A stretch of DNA of 64,000 nt from positions 1-64,000 of the forward strand of contig CAZAEW010000011.1 of the NCBI GenBank assembly GCA_964484065.1, written 5' to 3'. The stretch comes from JAEVLT01 sp964484065 (lineage in GTDB: Bacteria > Bacillota > Bacilli > Bacillales > Cytobacillaceae). The translations under genes and the position numbers were made by a program. Positions 34,438-43,172 of the stretch are shown piece after piece. The notes beneath the pieces were generated by a model that made no database searches, had not been told where the DNA came from, and was given only the letters and a program-made list of their open reading frames with translations. How positions within the stretch are numbered: the first letter of the stretch is position 1; each line of letters begins with the position of its first letter.

Positions 34438-34602
34438 GCATATCGAAAATGTGACAATTTAAGAACTTTTTTCGCAAAATAATGATTTATAAGGATGGAA
34501 TCGTTATTTTTATGTTAATAATGAGAAATATAGTGAAACTTCCATCAGTGGGTGTCTTACTGCCCGTTAATGCGGGATAAATGTATTTGAAGGAAGATGG
34601 TA

Positions 34603-35487
34603 ATGTCAAAACTTACATCCGTGGTTTTATGCAGCACGTTACTTAGTCTTACGCTTGCAGGATGCAGCAGCCAAAAATCCCAAACAGAAATGAATTTACA
34701 GCTGAACCAAGTCGCTCTCTCAGAAAAATCTGTCTATGCTAAAAATGCAGCAGTGCCAAATGGCAAGCAGATTTACAAACCCAATCGTATCCAACTGGCA
34801 AAAAGGCCTGAACAAACAAAGCGATCAGCTAATTTGACGAGTGAAACGGTTCAGCCAGATTCCAAAGACACTAAAACAAAAAAAATGATAACAGCTGCTG
34901 CTCAGCCTGACAGTATACCGGTTCTTGTCAATAAAAAGAACAAACTCCCAGATAGTTATAAACCTGGGGATCTCATTTATACCGACATTCCCTTTATTTT
35001 TAAGGAGAAATCGGAAAAAAGAAAAATGAGAAAGGAAGCTGCCGCAGCTATTGAAAGTTTATTTTCAGCAGGCAAGGAGCAGGGAATTCGTCTTTTAGGT
35101 GTTTCTGCGTATCGCTCATATGAAGATCAAGTATCGGTATTTAATTCCTATGTAAAAAAAGATGGTTTTGAAAAGGCAATGACCTACAGCGCCGTGCCCG
35201 GTACAAGTGAACATGAAACAGGACTGGCTATCGATGTTACAGGAGGTTCAGGGCGATGTCCAGCCCAAGACTGTTTCGGGAATACAAAAGAGGCCGGCTG
35301 GCTTCAAGAACATGCTGCCGACTATGGTTTCATCGTCCGCTATCCAAAGGGGAAAGAAGTTATCACCGGATATAAATATGAGCCGTGGCATCTGCGCTAT
35401 GTCGGGACTCAAATCGCGAAAGATATTATGTCCCGTGGCATAACACTTGAAGAATATTATCATTCTGAACCAGTAACCAACCAATGA
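34603..35487 (+). CDS. VanY/LdcB-type D,D-carboxypeptidase lipoprotein
   Basis: The 294-aa protein starts at ATG 34603 with AAGGA 8 bases upstream. The signal peptide ends in LTLAGC, a lipobox, so it should be lipid-anchored outside the membrane. A low-complexity linker (residues 25-100) leads to the peptidase M15B domain: GVSAYRSYEDQVSVFN, the zinc motif SEHETGLAIDV and PWHLRYVG with the last zinc His. It trims peptidoglycan stem peptides. Monocistronic or followed by the 70-aa gene 24 bp later. Confidence 0.9.
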   Translation: MSKLTSVVLCSTLLSLTLAGCSSQKSQTEMNLQLNQVALSEKSVYAKNAAVPNGKQIYKPNRIQLAKRPEQTKRSANLTSETVQPDSKDTKTKKMITAAAQPDSIPVLVNKKNKLPDSYKPGDLIYTDIPFIFKEKSEKRKMRKEAAAAIESLFSAGKEQGIRLLGVSAYRSYEDQVSVFNSYVKKDGFEKAMTYSAVPGTSEHETGLAIDVTGGSGRCPAQDCFGNTKEAGWLQEHAADYGFIVRYPKGKEVITGYKYEPWHLRYVGTQIAKDIMSRGITLEEYYHSEPVTNQ

Positions 35488-35511
35488 AAACATAATTTAG
35501 GGGAGAGAATA

Positions 35512-35724
35512 ATGACTGATACGAATATTCAATTAGGAAAAATATATATGGTTGAAACAGAAGATGGACAAACCCAGACGCTTAGAGTCATCAATGAAAC
35601 CCCTACCCATTATATTTTTTCCTCATCGGCTAATGACTTAGTCGAAGTGTTTCCAAAAGCAAAAAAAGAAATTTTGGGGATATATGAAATTAAAGAATGG
35701 TGCAAAGCACACCCTGAGGAATAA
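35512..35724 (+). CDS. small hypothetical protein (70 aa)
   Basis: Starts at ATG behind AGGGGAGA. It is soluble and beta-rich at first (IQLGKIYMVETEDGQTQTLR), with an SH3-like flavour, then a short helix (EIKEWCKAHPEE). The family is not recognised. It is 24 bp after the VanY-type gene and before a strong terminator, so the two may form an operon. Confidence 0.65.
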   Translation: MTDTNIQLGKIYMVETEDGQTQTLRVINETPTHYIFSSSANDLVEVFPKAKKEILGIYEIKEWCKAHPEE

Positions 35725-35744
35725 CGTCATTTAATATGATAACG

Positions 35745-35785
35745 GCCGGCCTCAAACAGTTATAATTGTTTGAGGCCGGCTTTTT
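35745..35785 (+). terminator. strong terminator
   Basis: A 14-bp perfect stem GCCGGCCTCAAACA / TGTTTGAGGCCGGC followed by five T residues. Confidence 0.88.
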
Positions 35786-36060
35786 GATTCTTTCACCATG
35801 TTGAAATGGCGAATGAGCGAAAGTTAATTGACAATTCCGTGAAATTCATTCGCATTTTTCAATCTTGCTGAGGTGTGATTTTTGACCTAACCTATGAAGA
35901 AGGATAAAATAAATTTAGTTACTGAAAATATTGGAAGGTACGATATTGAAAACAATGGTACATAAATTTGTTCAACATCGTTGAACATGATAAAGAATCG
36001 AATTCCGATTTTTGACGTAACTAATTTTTTAATCATCAATATGAAATGGGGGACCAGATT
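35786..36060. other. leader region of the rubrerythrin gene
   Basis: No open reading frame is supported. It contains the inverted repeat at 35969-35987 and a short AATCG/CGATT hairpin followed by T residues at about 35997-36014. TTGACG near 36014 could be a -35 box, but no good -10 box follows. Confidence 0.4.
35969..35987. promoter_or_regulatory. inverted repeat, candidate operator upstream of rubrerythrin
   Basis: TGTTCAA-CATCG-TTGAACA is a perfect 7-bp inverted repeat 74 bases before the rubrerythrin start. The dimeric-operator shape suggests a repressor site. It does not match the PerR or Fur consensus. Confidence 0.4.
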
Positions 36061-36489
36061 ATGGCAAATTTAAAAGGAACAAAAACAGCAGAAAACTTAA
36101 AGGCAGCATTTGCGGGAGAATCCCAAGCAAACCGCCGCTATTTATTCTTTGCTGAAAAAGCGGATACAGAAGGTGCTGAAGAGGTAGCAAGTCTGTTCCG
36201 GAACATCGCAAATGGGGAAACCAAACATGCCTTTGGCCACTTTGATACTTTACGAAATAACGGTGAAGGTGACCCGGCAACAGGACTTCCAGTAGGAAAT
36301 GTTAAAGAAATGCTTGCTTCCGCTATTGCAGGAGAAACCTATGAGTATACAGAAATGTACCCTGGATTTGCGGCAACCGCCCGCGAAGAAGGATTCCCGG
36401 AAATTGGGGAATGGATGGAAGTTATGGCAAAAGCAGAACGCGTCCATGCACAGCGGTTCCAAAAATTACTTGATTCCTTAGAAGATTAA
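36061..36489 (+). CDS. rubrerythrin-family diiron protein lacking the rubredoxin domain
   Basis: The 142-aa protein starts at ATG 36061 behind GGGGGA. The four-helix diiron motifs are AFAGESQANRRYLFFAEKA, ANGETKHAFGHF, AGETYEYTEMYPGFA and KAERVHAQRFQKLL, each with ExxH or E ligands. The C-terminal CxxC rubredoxin domain of classical rubrerythrins is absent. Such proteins reduce hydrogen peroxide. The DUF3501 gene follows after a terminator-like hairpin; the two are often neighbours. Confidence 0.9.
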   Translation: MANLKGTKTAENLKAAFAGESQANRRYLFFAEKADTEGAEEVASLFRNIANGETKHAFGHFDTLRNNGEGDPATGLPVGNVKEMLASAIAGETYEYTEMYPGFAATAREEGFPEIGEWMEVMAKAERVHAQRFQKLLDSLED

Positions 36490-36508
36490 AAATGGCAAAC
36501 TAAAAAAG

Positions 36509-36540
36509 CCGTCCCTAAAATGATTGGGGACGGTTCGTTT
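36509..36540 (+). terminator. hairpin between rubrerythrin and DUF3501 genes
   Basis: CCGTCCC and GGGGACGG pair with a 10-base loop, followed by TTCGTTT. It may attenuate rather than stop read-through. Confidence 0.65.
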
Positions 36541-36566
36541 ACTAACAAAAAAGAGGTGAGCAGCTG

Positions 36567-37154
36567 ATGTCAAAAACGATTACCCGCCAAGATTTAATAC
36601 CATTAAATACATACAGGCAGGGACGGGATGAATATATTCAAAAAATGATCGCTTATAAGAATAATCGCCGCGTCCGATTAGCGGATATTATTTCGTTATT
36701 ATTTGAAAACCGGAATACTGTCCTTTTTCAAATTCAAGAACTGGTCAACAGTGAAGACCTCATCGATCCGAATGAATTAGATGAATATATTGAAATCTAT
36801 AAAGGGATGCTTCCAAATGATAATGAATTATCAGCTACTCTTTTCATTGAACTGGACAATCAAGAAAAGCTTGCCGATTTGCTCAAAGAATTAAAAGGGA
36901 TCGAGCATCATTTAACCCTATTTATTGGAGATGAAGCAAATCAAGCTGTTTTTGAAGAAGTCCATGATGACCGTGAATTTACTACAAGTGTCCATTATTT
37001 GAAGTTCCCATTAACGCAGAAGGCAATAAATCTGCTCAACAGTATGGAAGCCGATTCACTTACTCTTACCCTGCGCTTAGATCATCCAAATCTGTCAGAA
37101 CAGGTAACTTTACCTTCTGAATGTGTTAAAAGCCTGCAAAAAGACCTTTTGTAA
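36567..37154 (+). CDS. DUF3501 family protein
   Basis: The 195-aa protein begins ITRQDLIPLNTYRQGRDEYI, QKMIAYKNNRRVRLADIISL, LFENRNTVLFQIQELV, the characteristic DUF3501 N-terminus. It is soluble, with no cysteine cluster. Its function is unknown, but the family is usually encoded beside rubrerythrin or iron-sulfur reductase genes, as here. GAGGTGAGCAG precedes the ATG. The operon ends at a 26-bp perfect hairpin. Confidence 0.82.
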   Translation: MSKTITRQDLIPLNTYRQGRDEYIQKMIAYKNNRRVRLADIISLLFENRNTVLFQIQELVNSEDLIDPNELDEYIEIYKGMLPNDNELSATLFIELDNQEKLADLLKELKGIEHHLTLFIGDEANQAVFEEVHDDREFTTSVHYLKFPLTQKAINLLNSMEADSLTLTLRLDHPNLSEQVTLPSECVKSLQKDLL

Positions 37155-37155
37155 G

Positions 37156-37210
37156 AAATAAATAAAGAAAAATACATGGCTTAGAGCCATGTATTTTTCT
37201 TTATTTATTT
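37156..37210. terminator. exceptionally long bidirectional terminator
   Basis: A 26-bp perfect stem (37156-37181 with 37185-37210) closed by a 3-base loop. A/T-rich outer arms supply a T-tract in both directions. It serves the DUF3501 gene and the convergent 41-aa gene, whose stop codon lies inside the right arm. Confidence 0.88.
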
Positions 37211-37326
37211 AGATCTCTTTTCGTGATTTCGCTGCGAATGCTCGTTTCCTTTGCGAATTCTGCCTGATGTTTTTTGTTATTTGGGTACTTATTTTTCCGT
37301 TCACGGTTATCGTTTTTATTTGTCAT
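37201..37326 (-). CDS. small basic hypothetical protein (41 aa)
   Basis: A frame from ATG 37326 with GGAG 8 bases upstream, ending in the shared terminator. The peptide is very hydrophilic (NKNDNRERKNKYPNNKKHQ) and contains QAEFAKETSIRSEI, reminiscent of the EFASET segment of gamma-type spore proteins. Small basic minor SASPs are common in Bacillus, so a minor spore protein is plausible but not shown. Confidence 0.55.
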   Translation of the reverse strand: MTNKNDNRERKNKYPNNKKHQAEFAKETSIRSEITKRDLNK

Positions 37327-37543
37327 TTATCCTTCTCCTTTCTGCCCGCCTCCTTAATTTGCGCAATTTCCAACTCCATTAGCAGGAAAAAAAGATTTCT
37401 TTATTGAATTATTTTATTTAAGAAAGTTGTGTATGTTTTTTACATAGGAATAAAATAGAATTGGTATCTTCTTCAGCAGAATGAGAAAGTGATTTTTGTG
37501 GAACAATAAAAGAAAACGTTCTATTATTATAAGGATTGGTCAA

Positions 37544-38275
37544 ATGAAAAAGTTTTCTTTTTTATTGTTTCTGTTCATAACAGTGATTTCACCTCATGCC
37601 TCTGCCGAGAAGTCCGTTCCGATTCTTGTTTACCATTCTATTGATGAGTTTCCCGGTCATGGCTTGAAAGGACTTTATGTTACCCCTCTGAATTTTGAAA
37701 AGCAAATGACTTATTTAAAAGAACACAAATTTACATTATTAACCTTTGAGCAATGGCAAGATCGGCTCAAGGTAAAAAAGCCAATTTTTGTTACTTTTGA
37801 TGATGGATACAAAAACAATCTCAATGCATTTTTCATTTTTAATCAATTGAAAGACAGCCGCTTTACGCCTGCAGCCACCATCTTTGCCATCTCTGATTTT
37901 ATCGGCAGACTAAATCGCTTAACAGCCAGTGACCTAAAACGTTTGGCCGATTCCGGCTTTTTTTCTATTCAATCCCATACTGCAACACATCCGGATTTAA
38001 CCCGAATACAAGATTACGAATATCAATTGAAAGCTTCAAAAGAAAAAATAGAAAGGATCACAGCAAAACCTGTTATTGCACTTTCATACCCATTTGGGCG
38101 ATATAATGACAGGGTGATTAAAGAAACAAAAAAGTATTACCAATTGGGACTCACAGATTCACGAGACCCTAAAGCATACGGGAAAAAGAATGAAAATTAT
38201 CTGCTTCCCAGGGAATATATCTATTACTCAACAACCTTAAAAGAATTTGCAGAATTAGTAGATAAAAATAAATAG
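37544..38275 (+). CDS. exported polysaccharide deacetylase (NodB domain)
   Basis: The 243-aa protein starts at ATG 37544, with AAGGA 9 bases upstream. A clear signal peptide (KKFSFLLFLFITVISPHASA) is followed by the CE4 domain. Motif 1 is VTFDDGYKNN with the catalytic and metal Asp pair, motif 2 is SHTATHPDL with two metal His, and ALSYPFGRYND is motif 3. It likely deacetylates a cell-wall or surface polymer. It precedes the Nudix gene by 22 bp. Confidence 0.9.
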   Translation: MKKFSFLLFLFITVISPHASAEKSVPILVYHSIDEFPGHGLKGLYVTPLNFEKQMTYLKEHKFTLLTFEQWQDRLKVKKPIFVTFDDGYKNNLNAFFIFNQLKDSRFTPAATIFAISDFIGRLNRLTASDLKRLADSGFFSIQSHTATHPDLTRIQDYEYQLKASKEKIERITAKPVIALSYPFGRYNDRVIKETKKYYQLGLTDSRDPKAYGKKNENYLLPREYIYYSTTLKEFAELVDKNK

Positions 38276-38297
38276 AGTAAACTAAGGGACGGAGATT

Positions 38298-38939
38298 ATG
38301 GAACAAAAAGATCTATTAGAAAAAATTCAAAACCGGACCCCTTTTATTCTTGGCAGTGAAGATTTTTCCAAATACGCCATTCTTTTACCGATCATTCAAA
38401 AAGAAGAAGGTACTCATATTTTATTTGAAGTTCGTTCGCTAAAGTTAAGAAGACAGCCTGGAGAAATTTGTTTCCCGGGAGGAAGAATTGATGCTAACGA
38501 CCAAAATGAAAAAAGCGCTGCCATAAGGGAAACGTTGGAGGAATTAGGTTTAAACAAAATGGATATTTCGGATGTCTACCCACTTGATTATCTCATTTCT
38601 CCATTTGGAATGATTTTATATCCATTTGTGGGATTTATAAAGAACACGAAAGCAATTAAACCAAATCCCTCCGAAGTGGAGGAAATTTTTACAGTCCCGT
38701 TGTCGTTTTTTTTGGAAAACGAACCAAAGATTTTTCAGGTAAAGCTTCAGCCTGTACCTGAAGAAGACTTTCCATATGATTTAATTGTCGGGGGAGAAAA
38801 CTATCGGTGGCAGCCAAGACAAATGGACGAACATTTCTATCTTTATGAGAATCGTGTTATATGGGGACTGACTGCGAAAATTCTTGCTCATTTTATCGAT
38901 ATCCTTAAAGATAAGGATAACTTGCTTGCTGAAAGCTAA
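38298..38939 (+). CDS. Nudix hydrolase, CoA diphosphatase type (NudL/YeaB-like)
   Basis: The 213-aa protein has an extended Nudix box: GGRIDANDQNEKSAAIRETL followed by EELGL. It is preceded by LRRQPGEICFPGG, the LLTxRSxxLRxHxGexxFPGG-like motif of CoA pyrophosphatases. It would cleave CoA or acyl-CoA into phosphopantetheine and 3',5'-ADP. GGGACGGAG precedes the ATG. Confidence 0.88.
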   Translation: MEQKDLLEKIQNRTPFILGSEDFSKYAILLPIIQKEEGTHILFEVRSLKLRRQPGEICFPGGRIDANDQNEKSAAIRETLEELGLNKMDISDVYPLDYLISPFGMILYPFVGFIKNTKAIKPNPSEVEEIFTVPLSFFLENEPKIFQVKLQPVPEEDFPYDLIVGGENYRWQPRQMDEHFYLYENRVIWGLTAKILAHFIDILKDKDNLLAES

Positions 38940-39020
38940 ATAATTCTCTTTATCATTCACGTTTAACATATAATGGGAGATAATAGGAATTGCATTACCA
39001 CGAATGGGGGAAGGAACAAA

Positions 39021-39506
39021 ATGAATATAATTGAACTTATCAAAGAAAGACGCAATATAAAGAAGTTTAAAGCAGATTCAATCGACCCCAGAAAAGTTCA
39101 ATTTTGGCTTCAGGCTGCTGCAATGGCACCTAATCACCGCATGACTGAGCCATGGGAAATTTATGTTATTGGACCGGAAACAAGATCAAGCTTGAACCAT
39201 AAAACGAACTTTGGAAACGCACCGCTGGTTATGGCCGTTTTATCAAGACATGGCCATTCAGCGATTGAAACCACAGAAAATGCTCTTGCAACTGCGTGCT
39301 TTATTCAAAATCTCAACTTGGCTGCATGGTCAGAAGGAGCCGGAACATTCTGGTCGTCAATTGGCAATACACCAAAGAACCGCACAATCCTTGGTATTCC
39401 AGATGACTATGATGTTATTGGAGTGATTGCCATTGGGATCCCTGAAGAAATTCCCGAACCAAAACCTAGAACTTCGATAGCCAACAAAATGAAAAATCTG
39501 CCTTGA
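39021..39506 (+). CDS. nitroreductase family protein
   Basis: A 161-aa FMN-dependent oxidoreductase-like protein. ELIKERRNIKKFKADSID and AAAMAPNHRMTEPWEIYVIG form the FMN-phosphate-binding N-terminus, and SEGAGTFWSSIG and VIGVIAIGIP the rest of the fold. It is shorter than typical nitroreductases (about 200 aa), as in the minimal YdjA-like group. The ATG at 39021 is chosen for its GGGGGAAGGA; an upstream ATG at 38973 has none. Confidence 0.87.
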   Translation: MNIIELIKERRNIKKFKADSIDPRKVQFWLQAAAMAPNHRMTEPWEIYVIGPETRSSLNHKTNFGNAPLVMAVLSRHGHSAIETTENALATACFIQNLNLAAWSEGAGTFWSSIGNTPKNRTILGIPDDYDVIGVIAIGIPEEIPEPKPRTSIANKMKNLP

Positions 39507-39509
39507 TTT

Positions 39510-39538
39510 AGACGGTACTTACACGAGTACCGTCTTTT
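39510..39538 (+). terminator. terminator
   Basis: AGACGGTACT and AGTACCGTCT pair around 6 bases and end in TTTTCT. Confidence 0.78.
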
Positions 39539-39672
39539 CTATTCTAAAACCATTCCTGTTATCCTTTCATTTCATCCTTGAATTTAGCGGTTCACAATAT
39601 TTTCGAAAGATAACTATGCATTATGCTGATATAATGAGAATGAAAAATTTGTCGAAATTTGGAGGAATATTC

Positions 39673-40044
39673 ATGGCGGAGTGGTTATATGATCGCCAAG
39701 GACAGGCACAACTTTTTCTGTTTGAGGAAGACCGTTTTATTAGCAAGAGTGGAAGAAACTTAGGATGGACTTTCGGCAATAATGTTTATTCGTTAATAGG
39801 CATGCATGTTGGCTGGTTCGAAAATGGAATTTTATACGACCGAAACAACCGGATAATTGCCTTCAATTTAAAACAAACTAGAAATCTAGTACACTTTTCT
39901 GATATGATTGGTGAAATTCCCTCAATGCCTCGTATTCCAGTAAAACCGGAAGTGCCCGGGCTTTCAGGTAAGTCAAGTCGTTCAGGTTTAGGCGGCTGGT
40001 CTAATGTATCACTGCAAGAAATGTTTAGGCTTAACTTTAGATAA
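39673..40044 (+). CDS. small protein resembling the 4-fold beta-flower domain family
   Basis: The 123-aa protein starts at ATG 39673 behind GGAGG. WLYDRQGQAQLFLFEEDRFI and GWFENGILYDRNNRIIAF show the repeated W-(F/Y)-D-x-x-G beta pattern of beta-flower-like domains; the C-terminus is Ser/Gly/Pro-rich (PGLSGKSSRSGLGGW) and probably disordered. No signal peptide. Function unknown. Confidence 0.6.
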   Translation: MAEWLYDRQGQAQLFLFEEDRFISKSGRNLGWTFGNNVYSLIGMHVGWFENGILYDRNNRIIAFNLKQTRNLVHFSDMIGEIPSMPRIPVKPEVPGLSGKSSRSGLGGWSNVSLQEMFRLNFR

Positions 40045-40248
40045 TCACGTTTCTATAAAAATGGTGTATTTAAACAGATACCTGTTGATACGCCATTTTC
40101 TATTTTGTTTAACTTTTTATCCTTGAACACAAACGATTTACGACAGGTAATGGACTCTATTTCTATTTTATTCATTAAAAAATCCTTCTGATGTAATAAT
40201 TGATGATAAAATGAAAGCAAGATGATGAATTTAAGGGAGATTTTAAAT

Positions 40249-40932
40249 GTGAAAGCATTGATAGATAAATTAAGTGTCAAATTTTTTGTATTTCTTGTTT
40301 TGGCCATTCTTTTAACGAATACACCAATAATCGGTAATTATGTGAAAGTAATCAATACGGTTATTCATGAGTCTGGGCATGCCATAATTGCTCTTTTTGG
40401 CGGTAAAGTTGAACGGATTTCTCTTTTCAGCAATACAGAAGGGGTTACGTTTAGCAGACAATCAACATGGGTGGGAGCTTTTTTCACCAGCATGGCAGGG
40501 TATATTTTTTCATCCTTCATCGCTTTTTTATCGTTCTGGCTGATCGGCAAGAAATTTTACCGGATTTTCATTGGCGTGATCCTTATCTTTATCAGCTTAA
40601 ATCTCATATTCTGGGTTCGAAATATTTACGGGATATTTTGGCTGATTACGTTTGGGGCTGCCTTTGTCATTTTGTTATTCAAAGGCAATCAGACCGTTAT
40701 TCAAACGTGTTTGCTTCTGATTGCTTCCATCCTTTTAGTGCAGTCAATAGCCAGCGCTTATGACATTATGATCATTAGCTTTACCACTCCTCAATCAGCA
40801 GGAGATGCAGGGAACCTTTCAAAGCTGACAGGTTTTATTCCTGTCCAAATCTGGGGGATTTTCTTCTTTGTCCAAGCCATTCTGTTTAGCTATATTGGCT
40901 TGAAAAGGGGAATATTCAGGCTGGGAAGATAA
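40249..40932 (+). CDS. M50-type membrane metallopeptidase homologue, copy 1
   Basis: The 227-aa protein starts at GTG 40249, with AAGGGAG upstream. It has an N-terminal membrane segment, then NTVIHESGHAIIALFGGKVE with the HExxH zinc motif, and about five further membrane helices. The layout is that of the M50B intramembrane peptidases (site-2 protease-like). AGDAGNLSKLTGFIPVQIWG near the end may hold the third ligand region. It is paralogous to the protein at 42437-43120; an aminotransferase gene on the other strand lies between them. Confidence 0.8.
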   Translation: MKALIDKLSVKFFVFLVLAILLTNTPIIGNYVKVINTVIHESGHAIIALFGGKVERISLFSNTEGVTFSRQSTWVGAFFTSMAGYIFSSFIAFLSFWLIGKKFYRIFIGVILIFISLNLIFWVRNIYGIFWLITFGAAFVILLFKGNQTVIQTCLLLIASILLVQSIASAYDIMIISFTTPQSAGDAGNLSKLTGFIPVQIWGIFFFVQAILFSYIGLKRGIFRLGR

Positions 40933-40939
40933 ATGATTA

Positions 40940-40979
40940 AAAAAAAGCAATTAGAGTTAGGGCTCTAATTGCTTTTTTT
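40940..40979. terminator. bidirectional terminator
   Basis: A 17-bp perfect stem AAAAAAAGCAATTAGAG / CTCTAATTGCTTTTTTT between convergent genes. Confidence 0.88.
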
Positions 40980-40982
40980 AAC

Positions 40983-42170
40983 TCATACTGTCACTTGATT
41001 TAATAACACCGGAATCAGCCGGTCCATACCTGTTTTAATTTTTTCCGGAGTTGAGTGACTAAAGTTTAAACGGAATGTGTTTTTCCGATCCTCATTAACA
41101 AAGAATTGAACACCCGGAACAAAGGCTACACCTTGTTCGACTGCTTTCGTCAGCAATTCTGCAGTATTGATGTCTCCAGATGCTTCAACCCAAATAAACA
41201 TTCCGCCTTTTGGTTCTCTCCATTTAAATAATCCCGGTTCGAGGCGATTTAAGTAATCTCTCATAACAACCATTCGTTTGTAGTATTCATTCCGTAATTT
41301 TTGAATATGCTGATCCAAATCAAAATCACGAATTAAGTAATAAAGTGCCTGTTGATCAATCGAACTCGAATGGAGGTCAGTCATTTGCTTTAATTGTGTC
41401 ATTACTTTCATGACTTTCCGCGGTCCCGTAACCCATCCGGTCCTTAAGGCAGGTACCACCGTTTTTGAAAAAGTGCTTGTATACAAAACGTTTGTTTGCT
41501 CTTTATCCATCGATGCCAGTGGAGGGTAGTCTGCATCTTTATCAAATTTTATATCTCCATAGGGATCATCTTCAAGAATCAAAACATTATATTTATAACA
41601 TAATTCCAATAATTTTTGACGGCGCTCCAAACTCCACACCTTGCCGTCAGGATTCGAGAAAGTTGGTATTACATAAACAAATTTAGGCTTATGCAATTTT
41701 AGCTTTTCTTCTAAATCATCCGGAAACATACCATGCTCATCACCATTTACTGCAATAACATGCCCGCCATTGGCACGAAAAACCTGTAAGGCAGAAAGGT
41801 AGGTTGGATCTTCCGTTAAGACAACATCCCCAGGGGAAATCATGGCTCTTGCGAATATATCAATGGTTTGTTGTGAACCAGTTGTTACCAGAATATTATC
41901 TGCTGCTGACTCAATCCCCTTGAGCTTCATTCTTGCTTGAATCGTTTCTCTTAGAGGTTTATAACCTTCTGTTGCGCCGTATTGCAGAGCTGAACCTCCA
42001 GAAGCGAACACTTTTTCATAGGCTGTTTTCACTTCCTCTAAAGGGAAATGCTCTTCAGAAGGCAGGCCACCTGCAAATGAAATGACATTTCCTTGTTGAA
42101 TAACAGCTAATATTTCCCTTACTGCTGATGACTGTAAATTTTTAGTTTGTTCTGCGAATAAATACTCCAC
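40983..42170 (-). CDS. class I/II PLP aminotransferase (2-aminoadipate/aromatic type, MocR-catalytic-like)
   Basis: The 395-aa protein starts at GTG 42170 with AAGGAAGG 8 bases upstream; an upstream frame to 42311 lacks support. Motifs are NVISFAGGLPSEEHFP, ALQYGATEGYKPLRETI, VTTGSQQTIDIFARAM, EDPTYLSAL, IPTFSNPDG, ILEDDPYGDIKF and TSTFSKTVVPALRTGWV with the Schiff-base Lys. The substrate is probably 2-aminoadipate, aromatic or branched-chain amino acids. It is flanked by two M50 paralogues on the opposite strand. Confidence 0.88.
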   Translation of the reverse strand: MEYLFAEQTKNLQSSAVREILAVIQQGNVISFAGGLPSEEHFPLEEVKTAYEKVFASGGSALQYGATEGYKPLRETIQARMKLKGIESAADNILVTTGSQQTIDIFARAMISPGDVVLTEDPTYLSALQVFRANGGHVIAVNGDEHGMFPDDLEEKLKLHKPKFVYVIPTFSNPDGKVWSLERRQKLLELCYKYNVLILEDDPYGDIKFDKDADYPPLASMDKEQTNVLYTSTFSKTVVPALRTGWVTGPRKVMKVMTQLKQMTDLHSSSIDQQALYYLIRDFDLDQHIQKLRNEYYKRMVVMRDYLNRLEPGLFKWREPKGGMFIWVEASGDINTAELLTKAVEQGVAFVPGVQFFVNEDRKNTFRLNFSHSTPEKIKTGMDRLIPVLLNQVTV

Positions 42171-42436
42171 AAAAAATCCTTCCTTTTTGATCAACCCATT
42201 CACAGGTCGAATTGGTTTGAAAATATATTGTAATAGAACAAGTATATACATAATATCCGTATAATGTCCATAAATCTTTTCTGAATATTTGCGGAATTGT
42301 TCATTAATCAAAATCCCATTTAACTTTTATTGCTGGCAGAAGGGAAGAACCTATCTTTTCTTTAAAATTGACATTCCGTTAATAAATATTCAAAATATTA
42401 ATCAATAAGAATAATCTTCTTAAAAGAGGGATTGTT

Positions 42437-43120
42437 TTGGAATTTATGAAAAGGAAGTTCAGCCGAAAATTTTTCCTTTATTTATTACTGGCCATTATTT
42501 TTATTGAATTTCCGATTATCGGAAATTATTTAAGAGGATTAAATACCGTTATTCATGAGTCAGCACATGCGCTGATCGCTCTTCTGGGAGGCCACCTGGA
42601 AAGGATCACCTTGCTTATGGACTCAGAAGGAATCACTTCTGGACCTGAAGCGGGGTGGCTCGAAGGAATCGCGGCCAGCATTTCCGGATATACTTTTTCT
42701 TCTTTCATGGCCTTTTTATCATTTTGGCTTATAAATAAGAATAAATTTGCCCTTCTATCCGATATTCTCCTTTGTATCCTTTTTGTAAGCCTCATTTTAT
42801 GGGTCCGAAATCCATACGGTATCTTTTGGATCGTATCATTCGTACTTTTTTTTCTTATCCTGATCATAAAAGGGAATAAGACGTTTGCTCGCCAATTGAT
42901 TGTGTTTATTGCAGCCATTATACTCGTAGATTCACTTAAAAGCGCATTTGAAATATTAACGATGAGTTTTACGCAGCCAACTTTGGCAGGAGATGCAGCA
43001 AACCTTGCTTATTTAACCATGTTTATACCCGCACAAGCTTGGGGAATTTTCTTTTTTGTACAAGCTGTCTTATTTGCGGTCATCAGCTTCAGCAGGAATT
43101 TGTACAAGCTTGAAACGTAA
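42437..43120 (+). CDS. M50-type membrane metallopeptidase homologue, copy 2
   Basis: The 227-aa protein starts at TTG, behind GAGGG. NTVIHESAHALIALLGGHLE carries HESAH, still HExxH. The same order of membrane helices follows, and AGDAANLAYLTMFIPAQAWG parallels copy 1 (AGDAGNLSKLTGFIPVQIWG). Sequence similarity over the full length shows that the two copies arose by duplication around the aminotransferase gene. Confidence 0.8.
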   Translation: MEFMKRKFSRKFFLYLLLAIIFIEFPIIGNYLRGLNTVIHESAHALIALLGGHLERITLLMDSEGITSGPEAGWLEGIAASISGYTFSSFMAFLSFWLINKNKFALLSDILLCILFVSLILWVRNPYGIFWIVSFVLFFLILIIKGNKTFARQLIVFIAAIILVDSLKSAFEILTMSFTQPTLAGDAANLAYLTMFIPAQAWGIFFFVQAVLFAVISFSRNLYKLET

Positions 43121-43160
43121 AAAAGCTTTATGCCAGCAGGTCTGACATAAAGCTTTTTTT
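43119..43160. terminator. bidirectional terminator
   Basis: AAAAAAGCTTTATG and CATAAAGCTTTTTT pair perfectly around a 13-base loop. Confidence 0.8.
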
Positions 43161-43172
43161 AATTATTCAACC

